From positions 62,001 through 126,000 of the forward strand of contig NZ_NEHW01000013.1 of the NCBI RefSeq assembly GCF_002112505.1: a stretch of DNA of 64,000 nucleotides, read 5' to 3'. Source of the DNA: Pseudomonas sp. R28(2017). Lineage in GTDB: Bacteria > Pseudomonadota > Gammaproteobacteria > Pseudomonadales > Pseudomonadaceae. The notes below the pieces were generated by a model. It was not told the DNA's origin. It saw nothing but the letters and a program-made list of their open reading frames with translations, and did no database searches. Below, one piece after another: positions 44,807 through 52,812 of the stretch (positions within the stretch are counted from its first letter, which is position 1; each line of letters starts with the position of its first letter). A program made the position numbers and the translations under genes.

Positions 44807-45279
44807 TTGGCCTCCAACTGCGCCAGCAGGCTGACCATTTCCAGAGCGGACAGGGCAGCTTCACCGCCTTTGTTGCCAGCCTTGGTGCCGGAGCGCTCGA
44901 TGGCTTGTTCGATGGAGTCGACGGTCAGAACGCCGAAGGCCACCGGTACGCCGAACTCCATGGACACCTGGGCCAGGCCCTTGGTGCATTCGCCCGCCAC
45001 GTATTCGAAGTGCGGGGTACCGCCACGGATCACGGCGCCCAGGGCGATGATCGCGTCGTATTCGCCTTGCTGGGCGACTTTCTGTGCCACCAGCGGGATT
45101 TCGAACGCGCCCGGGGCACGGATGATGGTGATGTCGCTTTCGCTGACACCGTGGCGTACCAGGGTATCAACGGCGCCGCTTACCAGGCTTTCGACGACGA
45201 AGCTGTTGAAGCGGCCAACCACCAAAGCATAGCGACCTTTGGGGGCGATGAAGGTACCTTCGATGGTCTTCAGGGTCAT
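44803..45279 (-). CDS. ribH: 6,7-dimethyl-8-ribityllumazine synthase
   Basis: Penultimate step of riboflavin synthesis; forms a large capsid-like or decameric assembly. 158 aa. Active-site features are GRFNSFVVESLVSGAVDTL, RAPGAFEIPLVAQKVA, ALGAVIRGGTPHFEYVAGEC (with the catalytic His) and PVAFGVLTVDSIEQAIERSGTKAGNKG. Followed by nusB in the same unit; 91 nt separate it from ribBX upstream. Confidence 0.97.
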   Translation of the reverse strand: MTLKTIEGTFIAPKGRYALVVGRFNSFVVESLVSGAVDTLVRHGVSESDITIIRAPGAFEIPLVAQKVAQQGEYDAIIALGAVIRGGTPHFEYVAGECTKGLAQVSMEFGVPVAFGVLTVDSIEQAIERSGTKAGNKGGEAALSALEMVSLLAQLEAK

Positions 45280-45370
45280 TCCGATATTCTCATCTTCAAG
45301 AGCGAGGCCGCATACAAGCGGCCTCGACAGGGGTCTGGACTCGAGCTCAGGGCGTCAATGCCGCCTCAAG

Positions 45371-46462
45371 TCACTCGGAGGGCACGTATTCTACAACTTC
45401 CAGATCGAATCCGGATATCGCATTGAACTTCATTGGCGAACTCATCAGGCGCATCTTGCGCACACCGAGGTCGCGCAGGATCTGCGAACCGGCACCGACG
45501 GTGCTGTAGGTGGTCGGCGCCTTGGCCGGTGCGTCGCCCGCGCTCTCGCGGATGTGCGCCAGCAGCACGTCGCCGTCCAGCGGGTGGCCCAGCAGCAGCA
45601 CCACGCCACTGCCCGCCTCGGCCACGGCGGCCATGGCCGCGCGCAGGCTCCAGCGGCCCGGCTGCTTGACCAGCAGCAGGTCGCGCAGCGGGTCCATGTT
45701 GTGCACGCGCACCAGGGTCGGCTCTTCGGCGCAGATCTTGCCCAGGGTCAGGGCCATGTGCACGTCGCCTTCCACCGCGTCACGGTAGGTGACCAGGTTG
45801 AATTCACCCAGCTCGCTCTCCACCGGCTGCTCGGAGACACGCTGCACGGTGCGCTCGTGGATCATGCGGTAGTGGATCAGGTCGGCGATGGTGCCGATCT
45901 TCAGGCCGTGCTCGGCGGCGAACACTTCCAGCTCGGCACGGCGCGACATGGTGCCGTCGTCGTTCATCACTTCGCAGATCACGCCGCTCGGCTCGAAGCC
46001 GGCCATGCGCGCCAGGTCGCACGCCGCTTCGGTGTGGCCGGCGCGGGCCAGGGTGCCGCCGGGCTGGGCCATCAGCGGGAAGATGTGGCCCGGGCTCACG
46101 ATGTCTTCGGCCTTGGCGTCCTTCGCCGCGGCAGCCTGCACGGTGCGGGCGCGGTCAGCAGCGGAAATGCCGGTGGTGACGCCTTCGGCGGCTTCGATCG
46201 ACACGGTGAACTTGGTGCCGAAGCCCGAGCCGTTGCGCGGCGCCATCAGCGGCAGCTTCAGGGTCTCGCAGCGCTCGCGGGTCATCGGCATGCAGATCAG
46301 GCCGCGGGCGTGCTTGGCCATGAAGTTGATGTGCTCAGGCAGGCAGCACTCGGCCGCCATGATGATGTCGCCTTCGTTCTCGCGGTCTTCGTCATCCATG
46401 AGGATGACCATTTTGCCCTGGCGGATGTCTTCGACCAGTTCTTCGATGCTGTTGAGCGCCAC
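45371..46462 (-). CDS. ribBX: DHBP synthase fused to a degenerate GTP cyclohydrolase II-like domain (RibBX)
   Basis: 363 aa from the GTG at 46462 (VALNSIEELV), preceded by AGGGGG. The upstream TTG at 46480 is less likely. Residues about 1-200 are a complete RibB domain (DDEDRENEGDI, RHGTEAACDLARMAGF-type end seen as AGHTEAACDLARMAG). The C-terminal 160 residues have the GTP cyclohydrolase II fold outline but lack the zinc Cys cluster (VRVHNMDPLRDLLLV in its place) and the RQEGRGIGL motif. So only DHBP synthase activity is expected; the second domain may be regulatory. Between ribE and ribH in the core rib operon, and often annotated ribAB. Confidence 0.9.
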   Translation of the reverse strand: MALNSIEELVEDIRQGKMVILMDDEDRENEGDIIMAAECCLPEHINFMAKHARGLICMPMTRERCETLKLPLMAPRNGSGFGTKFTVSIEAAEGVTTGISAADRARTVQAAAAKDAKAEDIVSPGHIFPLMAQPGGTLARAGHTEAACDLARMAGFEPSGVICEVMNDDGTMSRRAELEVFAAEHGLKIGTIADLIHYRMIHERTVQRVSEQPVESELGEFNLVTYRDAVEGDVHMALTLGKICAEEPTLVRVHNMDPLRDLLLVKQPGRWSLRAAMAAVAEAGSGVVLLLGHPLDGDVLLAHIRESAGDAPAKAPTTYSTVGAGSQILRDLGVRKMRLMSSPMKFNAISGFDLEVVEYVPSE

Positions 46463-46480
46463 TCGGCACCCCCTTCTCAA

Positions 46481-47146
46481 TCAGGATTTCAAGAAGCCGT
46501 TGGCGGCCAGGAAGCTTTCGGTAATGCCACTGCCCTTGCTCGGTTCGGCAGCCTTGTCGCCCAGCAGCAGACGCTCCAGGTAACGGGCCAGCAAGTCGAC
46601 CTCAAGGTTGACCCGACGCCCTGCGCGGTAGTCGGCCATGATGGTTTCGGACAGGGTGTGCGGGACAATGGTCAGCTCGAACTCGGCGCCATTGACCTCG
46701 TTGACCGTCAGGCTGGTGCCGTCGACGGTGATCGAACCCTTGTGGGCGATGTACTTGGCCAGCTCCTTGGGCGCACGCACGCGGAACTGGATGGCGCGGG
46801 CGTTATCGCTGCGCGAGATGATTTCGCCGACGCCGTCGACGTGGCCGCTGACCAGATGGCCACCCAGGCGGGTAGTCGGGGTCAGGGCCTTTTCCAGGTT
46901 GACCTTGCTGCCGCTCTTGAGGTCGATGAACGCGGTGCGCTTGAGGGTCTCGACGCTGACGTCGGCCCAGAACCCGTTGCCCGGCAGCTCGACGGCGGTC
47001 AGGCACACGCCGTTGACGGCGATGCTGTCGCCGAGCTTGACGTCACCCAGGTCGAGCTTGCCGGTTTCGACGTAGACGCGCACGTCACCGCCCTTGGGGG
47101 TCAGGCTGCGGATGGTGCCGATGGATTCGATGATGCCGGTGAACAT
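46481..47146 (-). CDS. ribE: Riboflavin synthase alpha chain
   Basis: Dismutates two lumazines to riboflavin. 221 aa with the internal duplication of lumazine-binding domains: first repeat starts MFTGIIESIGTIRSL, with DSIAVNGVCLTAVEL; second has GHVDGVGEII and KGSITVDGTSLTVNEV. Lies 18 nt before ribBX and 42 nt after ribD. The same protein is called RibC in some species. Confidence 0.97.
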   Translation of the reverse strand: MFTGIIESIGTIRSLTPKGGDVRVYVETGKLDLGDVKLGDSIAVNGVCLTAVELPGNGFWADVSVETLKRTAFIDLKSGSKVNLEKALTPTTRLGGHLVSGHVDGVGEIISRSDNARAIQFRVRAPKELAKYIAHKGSITVDGTSLTVNEVNGAEFELTIVPHTLSETIMADYRAGRRVNLEVDLLARYLERLLLGDKAAEPSKGSGITESFLAANGFLKS

Positions 47147-47188
47147 GGGGACTTCCTCAAAAACGGGTTGCGCGGGGCAAGCCCGGCA

Positions 47189-48319
47189 TTATACGCCGGG
47201 TGCCGGCAGAGGGATGGCCGTGACCCGCCAGTCATCGCCCACTGCGCGCATTTCGGTAATTTTCAGCCGCGGCGCCTGGCTCATCCTGTCCAGCGGCCAA
47301 TCCAGCAATGGCCGGGCCTGGGAGCCGAGGAAGGTGCCGGCGACGAACAGCTGGTACTCGTCGATCAGGCCCTGGCTGGCGAAGGCGCCGACCAGGCCGG
47401 CCCCGGCCTCCAGCAGGATTTCGTTGACGCCACGTGCGGCCAGCGCCTGCAACAGGGCCGGCAGGTCTACCTGGCCATTGTCGCCTGGCAGGCAGAGCAG
47501 TTCATGGCCGGCAGCGGCATAGCGTGGGTCATCTGCGACGGCGGTGGCCACCAGTGCCGGGCCGGCCTGGAAGAACGGTGCATCCAGCGGCAAGCGCAGA
47601 CGGCCGTCGATCAACACCCGCAGCGGCGTGCGGCTCAGCGCCAGGGCGGTGGTTTCGGCATCCAGGCCCAGCTCGGCGCCACGCACGGTCATCCGCGCGT
47701 TATCGGCCAGCACACTGGCCGCACTGGTCAGCACCACGCTGGAGCGGGCGCGCAGGCGCTGCACTGCCGAGCGGGCGGCGGGCCCGGTGATCCACTGGCT
47801 TTCGCCGCTGGCCATGGCGGTGCGGCCGTCCAGGCTCATTGCCAGCTTGGCGCGGACGAACGGCAGGCCGTGCTCCATGCGCTTGAGAAAGCCCGGGTTG
47901 AGGGCGCGGGCCTCGGCTTCGAGCACGCCGCTGGCCACTATGATGCCAGCCTGTGCCAGGCGCCGCAGGCCTCGGCCTGCGACTTGCGGGTTGGGGTCCT
48001 GCATGGCGGCGACCACCCGGGCCACGCCGGCGTTGACCAGCGCCTCGGCGCACGGCGGCGTGCGGCCATGGTGGCTGCACGGTTCCAGGGTCACGTAGGC
48101 GCAGGCGCCGCGGGCCCGCTCGCCGGCCTGGCGCAGGGCATGCACTTCGGCATGCGGCTCGCCGGCGCGCACGTGCCAGCCTTCACCGACCACCTCGCCA
48201 TCGCGGACGATCACGCAACCCACACGCGGGTTGGGGTGGGTGGTGTACACGCCCTTGCGCGCCAGCTCCAGCGCGCGGGCCATGTAATGGGCATCGAGAA
48301 TCGCGGTCTGGCTGGGCAT
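47189..48319 (-). CDS. ribD: Bifunctional pyrimidine deaminase/reductase RibD
   Basis: Second and third steps of riboflavin synthesis. 376 aa from the ATG at 48319, with AAGAG 5 nt upstream; a GTG at 48325 overlapping the nrdR stop is also possible. N-terminal zinc deaminase domain: AGEPHAEVHAL and TLEPCSHHGRTPPCAEAL. C-terminal DHFR-like reductase domain: RAKLAMSLDGRTAMASGESQWITG and EILLEAGAGLVGAF. Followed by ribE. Confidence 0.96.
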   Translation of the reverse strand: MPSQTAILDAHYMARALELARKGVYTTHPNPRVGCVIVRDGEVVGEGWHVRAGEPHAEVHALRQAGERARGACAYVTLEPCSHHGRTPPCAEALVNAGVARVVAAMQDPNPQVAGRGLRRLAQAGIIVASGVLEAEARALNPGFLKRMEHGLPFVRAKLAMSLDGRTAMASGESQWITGPAARSAVQRLRARSSVVLTSAASVLADNARMTVRGAELGLDAETTALALSRTPLRVLIDGRLRLPLDAPFFQAGPALVATAVADDPRYAAAGHELLCLPGDNGQVDLPALLQALAARGVNEILLEAGAGLVGAFASQGLIDEYQLFVAGTFLGSQARPLLDWPLDRMSQAPRLKITEMRAVGDDWRVTAIPLPAPGV

Positions 48320-48321
48320 GC

Positions 48322-48786
48322 TCACTCTTTAGCCGGCTCGCGGGCCAGGCGGTCGATTTCTTCGCGGAATTCGTCGAGGTCCTGGAAGCGCCGGTACACC
48401 GAGGCGAAGCGGATGTAGGCCACTTCGTCGAGCTTGCGCAGTTCGGCCATGACCATTTCGCCCACCACCAGCGACTTGACCTCACGTTCGCCGGTGGCGC
48501 GCAGGCGGCTCTTGATGTGCGCCAGCGCCGCTTCCAGGCGCTCGACGCTGACCGGGCGTTTTTCCAGCGCACGCTGCATGCCGGCCCGCAGTTTTTCTTC
48601 ATCGAAAGGCTGGCGCGTGCCGTCCTGCTTGATCAAGCGCGGCAGCACCAGCTCGGCGGTTTCGAAGGTGGTAAAACGCTCGCCACAGGCGACGCATTCA
48701 CGGCGGCGGCGCACCTGTTCGCCCTCGGCGACCAGACGCGAGTCGATGACCTTGGTGTCGTTGGCACCGCAAAAGGGACAGTGCAT
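48322..48786 (-). CDS. nrdR: Transcriptional repressor NrdR
   Basis: Zinc-ribbon/ATP-cone repressor of ribonucleotide reductase genes. 154 aa from the ATG at 48786 (MHCPFCGANDTKVIDSR). The four-Cys zinc ribbon is complete (CPFC ... CVAC), followed by RFTTFETAEL and the ATP-cone domain (about 49-139). It heads the nrdR-ribD-ribE-ribBX-ribH-nusB-thiL-pgpA run, a classic arrangement. Confidence 0.97.
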   Translation of the reverse strand: MHCPFCGANDTKVIDSRLVAEGEQVRRRRECVACGERFTTFETAELVLPRLIKQDGTRQPFDEEKLRAGMQRALEKRPVSVERLEAALAHIKSRLRATGEREVKSLVVGEMVMAELRKLDEVAYIRFASVYRRFQDLDEFREEIDRLAREPAKE

Positions 48787-48891
48787 GGTGGCAGGCAACA
48801 AAAAAAGGGAGGGCCATGGTAGCGCATTGCACTGGCAAGACAAGCCAAAGGGGTTAACATCCATACAATTCTGCCCGTGAAGGACCCACCC

Positions 48892-49344
48892 ATGCATCTT
48901 CGTGCGCTCGTCGTGCTGTGCTGCGCTTCCCTGCTCGCCGCCTGCGGCAGTGACCGCCCCAAGACCGAAGCAGTCCCCGCGCCAGCAGCGGCCAAGGTGG
49001 CGAAAAACGCCGAACCGCTTGGCCCGCTGCCGGCCTATCAGCGTGAACTGAGCGGCACCTTGCTGGAGATCCCCGCCGGCGCGGATGTGGAGCTGGCGCT
49101 GCTGGTCATCGACGACCGCGACCGCCCGCAACAGCTGCTGGCCAGCAGCACCCTGACCGGCACCGGCCAGGCCCTGCCCTATCACCTGCGTTTCAACCCC
49201 GAGGCCTTCCCGGCCGGTGCCCGCGTCGAGCTGCGCGGCCGCGCCAGCAGCTCCGGCCAGCTGATCATGCACCTGCCACCGGTGCGCATCATCCAGGCCC
49301 AGACCCAGGCCACCGGCCCGCTGCGTTTCGAGAAGGCGCCGTAA
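48892..49344 (+). CDS. YbaY-family lipoprotein
   Basis: 150 aa from the ATG at 48892 with AAGGA upstream. Lipoprotein signal with lipobox SLLAAC (Cys17). Mature domain is the type III secretion pilotin-like/YbaY beta-sandwich: LSGTLLEIPAGADVELALLVIDDRDRPQQLLASSTLTG and LPYHLRFNPEAFPAGARVELRGR. Function unknown in general; YbaY of E. coli has been linked to envelope and glycan stress. The following methyltransferase GTG begins right after its TAA. Confidence 0.85.
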   Translation: MHLRALVVLCCASLLAACGSDRPKTEAVPAPAAAKVAKNAEPLGPLPAYQRELSGTLLEIPAGADVELALLVIDDRDRPQQLLASSTLTGTGQALPYHLRFNPEAFPAGARVELRGRASSSGQLIMHLPPVRIIQAQTQATGPLRFEKAP

Positions 49345-50004
49345 GTGGCGCCGCTTGCCCTGCAACAGGCCCTCAGCGGCCTGATCGGCGAAGCGCGCCT
49401 GGTGGTCAGTGATCTGCCCGAGTGCGAGCTGAAGCTATGGCTGATCGATGACCAGAACATGGACCGCGCCTTCAGCAGCGAGGAAACCCGGCGCATCCTC
49501 GAAGAACCGCCGTACTGGAGCTTTTGCTGGGCCAGCGGCCTGGCCATGGCGCGTTACCTGGCCGCGCGCCCGGAATGGGTGGCCGGCAAGCGTGTGCTCG
49601 ACTTTGGCGCCGGTTCCGGTATCGCCGGGATTGCCGCTGCCCGTGCTGGCGCCTTGGAGGTGGTGGCCTGCGACCTCGACCCACTGGCCCTCGACGCCTG
49701 CCGCGCCAATGCCGCGCTGAACGGGGTGGAGCTCGGTTACAGCAGCGATTTTTTCGCCGAGGATGACCGCTTCGACCTGATCCTGGTGGCCGATGTGCTC
49801 TATGACCGCGCCAACCTGCCGCTGCTCGATGCCTTCCTTGGCCGTGGCCGCCAGGCGCTGGTGGCCGACTCGCGTGTGCGTGATTTCAGCCACCCGCTGT
49901 ACCGCCAGCTTGGCGTGCTCGAGGCCCTGACCCTGCCGGACCTGGCCGAACCGCACGAATTCCGCCGGGTCAGCCTGTACCACGCCAGCCGCGAGCCTTT
50001 ATAG
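49345..50004 (+). CDS. Class I SAM-dependent protein methyltransferase (ETFB-lysine/PrmA-like)
   Basis: 219 aa from a GTG immediately after the preceding TAA, so start by translational coupling. SAM-binding motif I is VLDFGAGSGIAGIAAARAGA, with ACDLDPLALDACRANAALNGV and the post-motif DLILVADVLYD. YWSFCWASGLAMARYLAARPEWVAGK upstream is characteristic of the ETFB-lysine (METTL20) and related protein methyltransferases. Substrate is not proven; often annotated as PrmA-like, though it is shorter than L11 methyltransferase. Confidence 0.82.
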   Translation: MAPLALQQALSGLIGEARLVVSDLPECELKLWLIDDQNMDRAFSSEETRRILEEPPYWSFCWASGLAMARYLAARPEWVAGKRVLDFGAGSGIAGIAAARAGALEVVACDLDPLALDACRANAALNGVELGYSSDFFAEDDRFDLILVADVLYDRANLPLLDAFLGRGRQALVADSRVRDFSHPLYRQLGVLEALTLPDLAEPHEFRRVSLYHASREPL

Positions 50005-50035
50005 TGGTGCGAATCACGGATTTGCGAGAGTCGCG

Positions 50036-50920
50036 ATGAGCCTAGCTCCTAGTAAAGATCTGCCCTACATCTTCGATGCCACCGATGCCACCTTCCAGCA
50101 ACTGGTGATCGAGAACTCCTTCCACAAGCCGGTACTGGTGGACTTCTGGGCCGAGTGGTGCGCGCCGTGCAAGGCGCTGATGCCGCTGCTGGCGAAGATC
50201 GCCGAGGGTTACCAGGGCGAGCTGCTGCTGGCCAAGATCAACTGCGACGTCGAGCAGCAAGTGGTGGCCCAGTTCGGCATCCGCAGCCTGCCGACCGTGG
50301 TGCTGTTCAAGGATGGCCAGCCGGTCGACGGCTTTGCCGGTGCGCAGCCGGAGTCGGCGATCCGCGCCATGCTCGAACCGCATGTGCAACTGCCGGCCGC
50401 GCCAACCGCTTCGCCACTTGAACACGCCAAGGCGCTGTTTGCCGAAAGCCGTTTCGCCGAGGCAGAGGCGGCGCTGCAAGCGCTGCTGGGTGAAGACAAC
50501 AGCAATGCCGAGGCATTGATCCTCTATGCCCGCTGCCTGGCCGAGCGCGGCGAGCTGGGTGAAGCCCAGGTGGTGCTGGACGCGGTCAAGACCGACGAGC
50601 ACAAGGCCGCGCTGGCCGGTGCCAAGGCGCAGCTGACCTTCCTGCGCCAGGCCGCCAGCCTGCCGGAAGTCGCCGACCTGAAGAGCCGCCTGGCGCAGGA
50701 CCCGCAGGATGATGAGGCGGCTTACCAGTTGAGCATTCAGCAGCTGGCGCGCCAGCAGTATGAAGCGGCACTGGAAGGATTGCTGAAGCTGTTCCAGCGT
50801 AATCGCGGGTATGAGAACGGCTTGCCGCAGAAGGCGATGCTGCAGGTGTTCGAGCTGCTGGGCAGTGACCATCCGCTGGTGGGGGTTTACCGCCGTCGGC
50901 TGTCTTCGGCCATGTTCTGA
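50036..50920 (+). CDS. ybbN: Thioredoxin-domain co-chaperone (YbbN/CnoX-like)
   Basis: 294 aa. Thioredoxin domain (residues about 20-118) with the redox motif WCAPCK, so it keeps both Cys, unlike E. coli CnoX, which has SxxC. It is followed by a TPR-like helical region (about 125-290; LEHAKALFAESRFAEAEAALQALLGED and repeats). Family proteins bind unfolded clients under oxidative stress and pass them to GroEL or DnaK. The extra Cys suggests real redox activity. Monocistronic, followed by a REP pair. Confidence 0.9.
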   Translation: MSLAPSKDLPYIFDATDATFQQLVIENSFHKPVLVDFWAEWCAPCKALMPLLAKIAEGYQGELLLAKINCDVEQQVVAQFGIRSLPTVVLFKDGQPVDGFAGAQPESAIRAMLEPHVQLPAAPTASPLEHAKALFAESRFAEAEAALQALLGEDNSNAEALILYARCLAERGELGEAQVVLDAVKTDEHKAALAGAKAQLTFLRQAASLPEVADLKSRLAQDPQDDEAAYQLSIQQLARQQYEAALEGLLKLFQRNRGYENGLPQKAMLQVFELLGSDHPLVGVYRRRLSSAMF

Positions 50921-50947
50921 CCTGAAGCCCGTTGCGAGGGCTTTGCC

Positions 50948-51039
50948 CTCGTTCGCGGGCGCGCCCGCTCCCACAGGGATCGCGCAAGGCCTGAGAGCTG
51001 TGCAGTACCTGTGGGAGCGGGCTTGCCCGCGAAGAGGCC
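50948..51039. repeat. REP pair (inverted) after ybbN
   Basis: Copies at about 50950-50978 and 51008-51039, opposite orientation, between convergent genes. Confidence 0.94.
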
Positions 51040-51052
51040 CGCATAGGCAACC

Positions 51053-51391
51053 TCACCCCACCCAGTGATACACCGGCGCATCCACGCCACTTTCCACCTT
51101 CACCTCGCTGCTGTGGCGCAAGCGCACCAGCAACCGCTTGCCTGCTGCGGTACTCCCGGCAAGTCCTTCCAGCCGGTCCAGCAATTCTGGCCCGTTCATC
51201 TGCCCTGCCAGGCGCAACACCTCACGTGCGGCATGCCACTGCCCATCGTCCTGGCGCGGCGCCGCTGCCGCTGCAGCCACCGGCTCAGCCACTGGCACCT
51301 CGATCTGCCGCCCCAACTGCGCCCACTCCTGCGGTTCCAACTCGATGGTCAGGTCCACCGGCCAGTCGCCAATCTGTCCACGAATTCTCAC
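51053..51391 (-). CDS. Conserved hypothetical protein, 112 aa
   Basis: Not recognised. Small, soluble: an N-terminal beta-type segment (MRIRGQIGDWPVDLTIELEPQEWAQL), an Ala-rich linker (about 36-48), then a helical part (HAAREVLRLAGQMNGPELLDRLEGLAG) and a basic C-terminus. No signal, membrane segment or metal motif. It has its own start with a plain SD-like AGGAA, and lies next to but divergent from the zinc cassette, so the Zur-box region also serves as its upstream sequence. Confidence 0.65.
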   Translation of the reverse strand: MRIRGQIGDWPVDLTIELEPQEWAQLGRQIEVPVAEPVAAAAAAPRQDDGQWHAAREVLRLAGQMNGPELLDRLEGLAGSTAAGKRLLVRLRHSSEVKVESGVDAPVYHWVG

Positions 51392-51478
51392 GATGCATTC
51401 CTTGAGCTCAAGTCAATGCAGCCATGCTACCGCAACATGAAACCTGCGCCACCCAGGCTGGCGGGCCGTAGAGAAGTT

Positions 51479-51491
51479 GTTATAACATAAC
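51479..51491. promoter_or_regulatory. Zur-box-like operator of the zinc cassette
   Basis: GTTATAACATAAC matches the core of the gammaproteobacterial Zur consensus (GTTATANTATAAC) with one or two changes. It lies about 34 nt before the DUF2796 ATG, the usual place for repression by zinc-loaded Zur. Confidence 0.65.
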
Positions 51492-51524
51492 CACAATTTC
51501 CCCAGCATCTCCCTGGAGTCGTCC

Positions 51525-52100
51525 ATGCGTCGTCTGCTGCTCGCCTTGCCCTTCGCCCTGCTGCCCCTGGCCGTGGCCCATGCCCACGACGAACATGACC
51601 ATGATCACGCCCACGGCACCCTCGGTGCCCACGAACATGGCGTGGCCAAGCTCAACGCGGTGCTCGACGGCAACACCCTGGAGCTGGAGCTGGACAGCCC
51701 GGCGATGAACCTGGTCGGCTTCGAACATGCCGCCAGCAGCGATGCCGACAAGGCCAAGGTTGCCGCGGTACGCCAGCAGCTCGAACAGCCGCTGAAGCTG
51801 TTCGCCCTGGCCTCGGCCGCAGGCTGCAAGGAGGATCAGCAAGAACTGGAGAGCCCGCTGTTCGGCGACCCGGCCAAGGCTGACGACGATGGTGACGAAC
51901 ACGAGAAGGGCCATGTGCACAGCGACATCAATGCCCACTACCAGCTGACCTGCGCCACCCCGGATAAACTCGCCCAAATCGACCTCACCCCACTGTACAA
52001 GGCCTTCCCGGCCACCCAGAAAATCAACGTGCAACTGATTGGCCCGAATGGCCAGAAAGGCGTCGAGACCTCGCCCGCCAAGGCCGTGGTCGCGTTCTGA
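51525..52100 (+). CDS. Periplasmic DUF2796 (ZrgA-type) zinc-binding protein
   Basis: 191 aa with a signal peptide ending at AHA. Immediately after it is a His/Asp-rich segment (HDEHDHDHAHGTLGAHEHG), a likely zinc-binding site, then a beta-rich domain with LELELDSPAMNLVGFEHA and a second His/Asp loop (DDDGDEHEKGHVHSD). DUF2796 proteins are in Zur regulons; P. aeruginosa PA4063 is the counterpart (from memory). Probably a periplasmic zinc chaperone or buffer. First gene of a four-gene unit; the ATPase gene starts 1 nt after its stop. Confidence 0.88.
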   Translation: MRRLLLALPFALLPLAVAHAHDEHDHDHAHGTLGAHEHGVAKLNAVLDGNTLELELDSPAMNLVGFEHAASSDADKAKVAAVRQQLEQPLKLFALASAAGCKEDQQELESPLFGDPAKADDDGDEHEKGHVHSDINAHYQLTCATPDKLAQIDLTPLYKAFPATQKINVQLIGPNGQKGVETSPAKAVVAF

Positions 52101-52101
52101 A

Positions 52102-52812
52102 ATGCGCCAGCCGTTGATTGAGCTGCAGGACCTGGTGTTCGCCTGGCCCGGCCAGGCGCCACTGCTGGATATCCCGGCACTGCGCCTGGAGGCCGGTGAA
52201 GCACTGTTCCTCAAGGGCCCCAGTGGCAGTGGCAAGACCACCCTGCTGGGCTTGCTCGGTGGGGTCAACCGCCCAGGTCAGGGCCGTATCCAGCTGCTCG
52301 GGCAGGACCTCGCCGTGCTAGGCCAGGGTGCGCGTGACCGCTTCCGGGTGGACCACACCGGCTACATCTTCCAGCAGTTCAACTTGCTACCGTTCCTTTC
52401 GGTGCGCGAAAACGTCGAACTGCCGTGCCGCTTTTCGCGCAGCCGCGCCGAACGTGCCCGTCAGCGCCACGGCAGCGTCGATCAGGCCGCCAGCGTGCTG
52501 CTGGCGCACCTGGGCCTGGGTGACCCGGCGCTGCTCGCAAGGCGTGCCGACAGCCTGTCGATCGGCCAGCAGCAGCGCGTCGCGGCTGCACGCGCGCTGA
52601 TCGGCCAGCCCGAACTGGTGATTGCCGACGAGCCGACCTCGGCGCTGGATGCCGATACCCGCGAAGCCTTCATCCGCCTGCTGTTCGACGAATGCCGTAC
52701 GGCCGGTTCCAGCCTGTTGTTCGTCAGCCATGACCAGAGCCTGGCACCGCTGTTCGACCGGCACCTGTCCCTGGCCGAACTCAACCGCGCCGCCAAGCCC
52801 CGGGAGGCCTGA
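52102..52812 (+). CDS. ABC transporter ATP-binding protein (MacB/LolD type) of the zinc cassette
   Basis: 236 aa. Walker A GPSGSGKTT, Q-loop YIFQQFNLLPFLSVREN, signature LSIGQQQR (variant of LSGGQ), Walker B LVIADEP with switch His SHDQ. The LolD/MacB subclass couples to FtsX-like permeases rather than classic metal importers. Overlaps the permease start by 1 nt (TGATG). Part of the Zur-linked unit. Confidence 0.92.
   Translation: MRQPLIELQDLVFAWPGQAPLLDIPALRLEAGEALFLKGPSGSGKTTLLGLLGGVNRPGQGRIQLLGQDLAVLGQGARDRFRVDHTGYIFQQFNLLPFLSVRENVELPCRFSRSRAERARQRHGSVDQAASVLLAHLGLGDPALLARRADSLSIGQQQRVAAARALIGQPELVIADEPTSALDADTREAFIRLLFDECRTAGSSLLFVSHDQSLAPLFDRHLSLAELNRAAKPREA

Noticed and set aside
45371..45900. 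Functional GTP cyclohydrolase II activity for the ribBX C-terminal domain
   Set aside because: Zinc Cys cluster and RQEGRGIGL motif are absent; the active enzyme is the separate ribA at 41178.
45239..48418. Plus-strand open frame of about 1059 codons across the riboflavin operon
   Set aside because: Antisense to ribBX, ribE and ribD, all certain genes. Low-complexity, no ribosome site.
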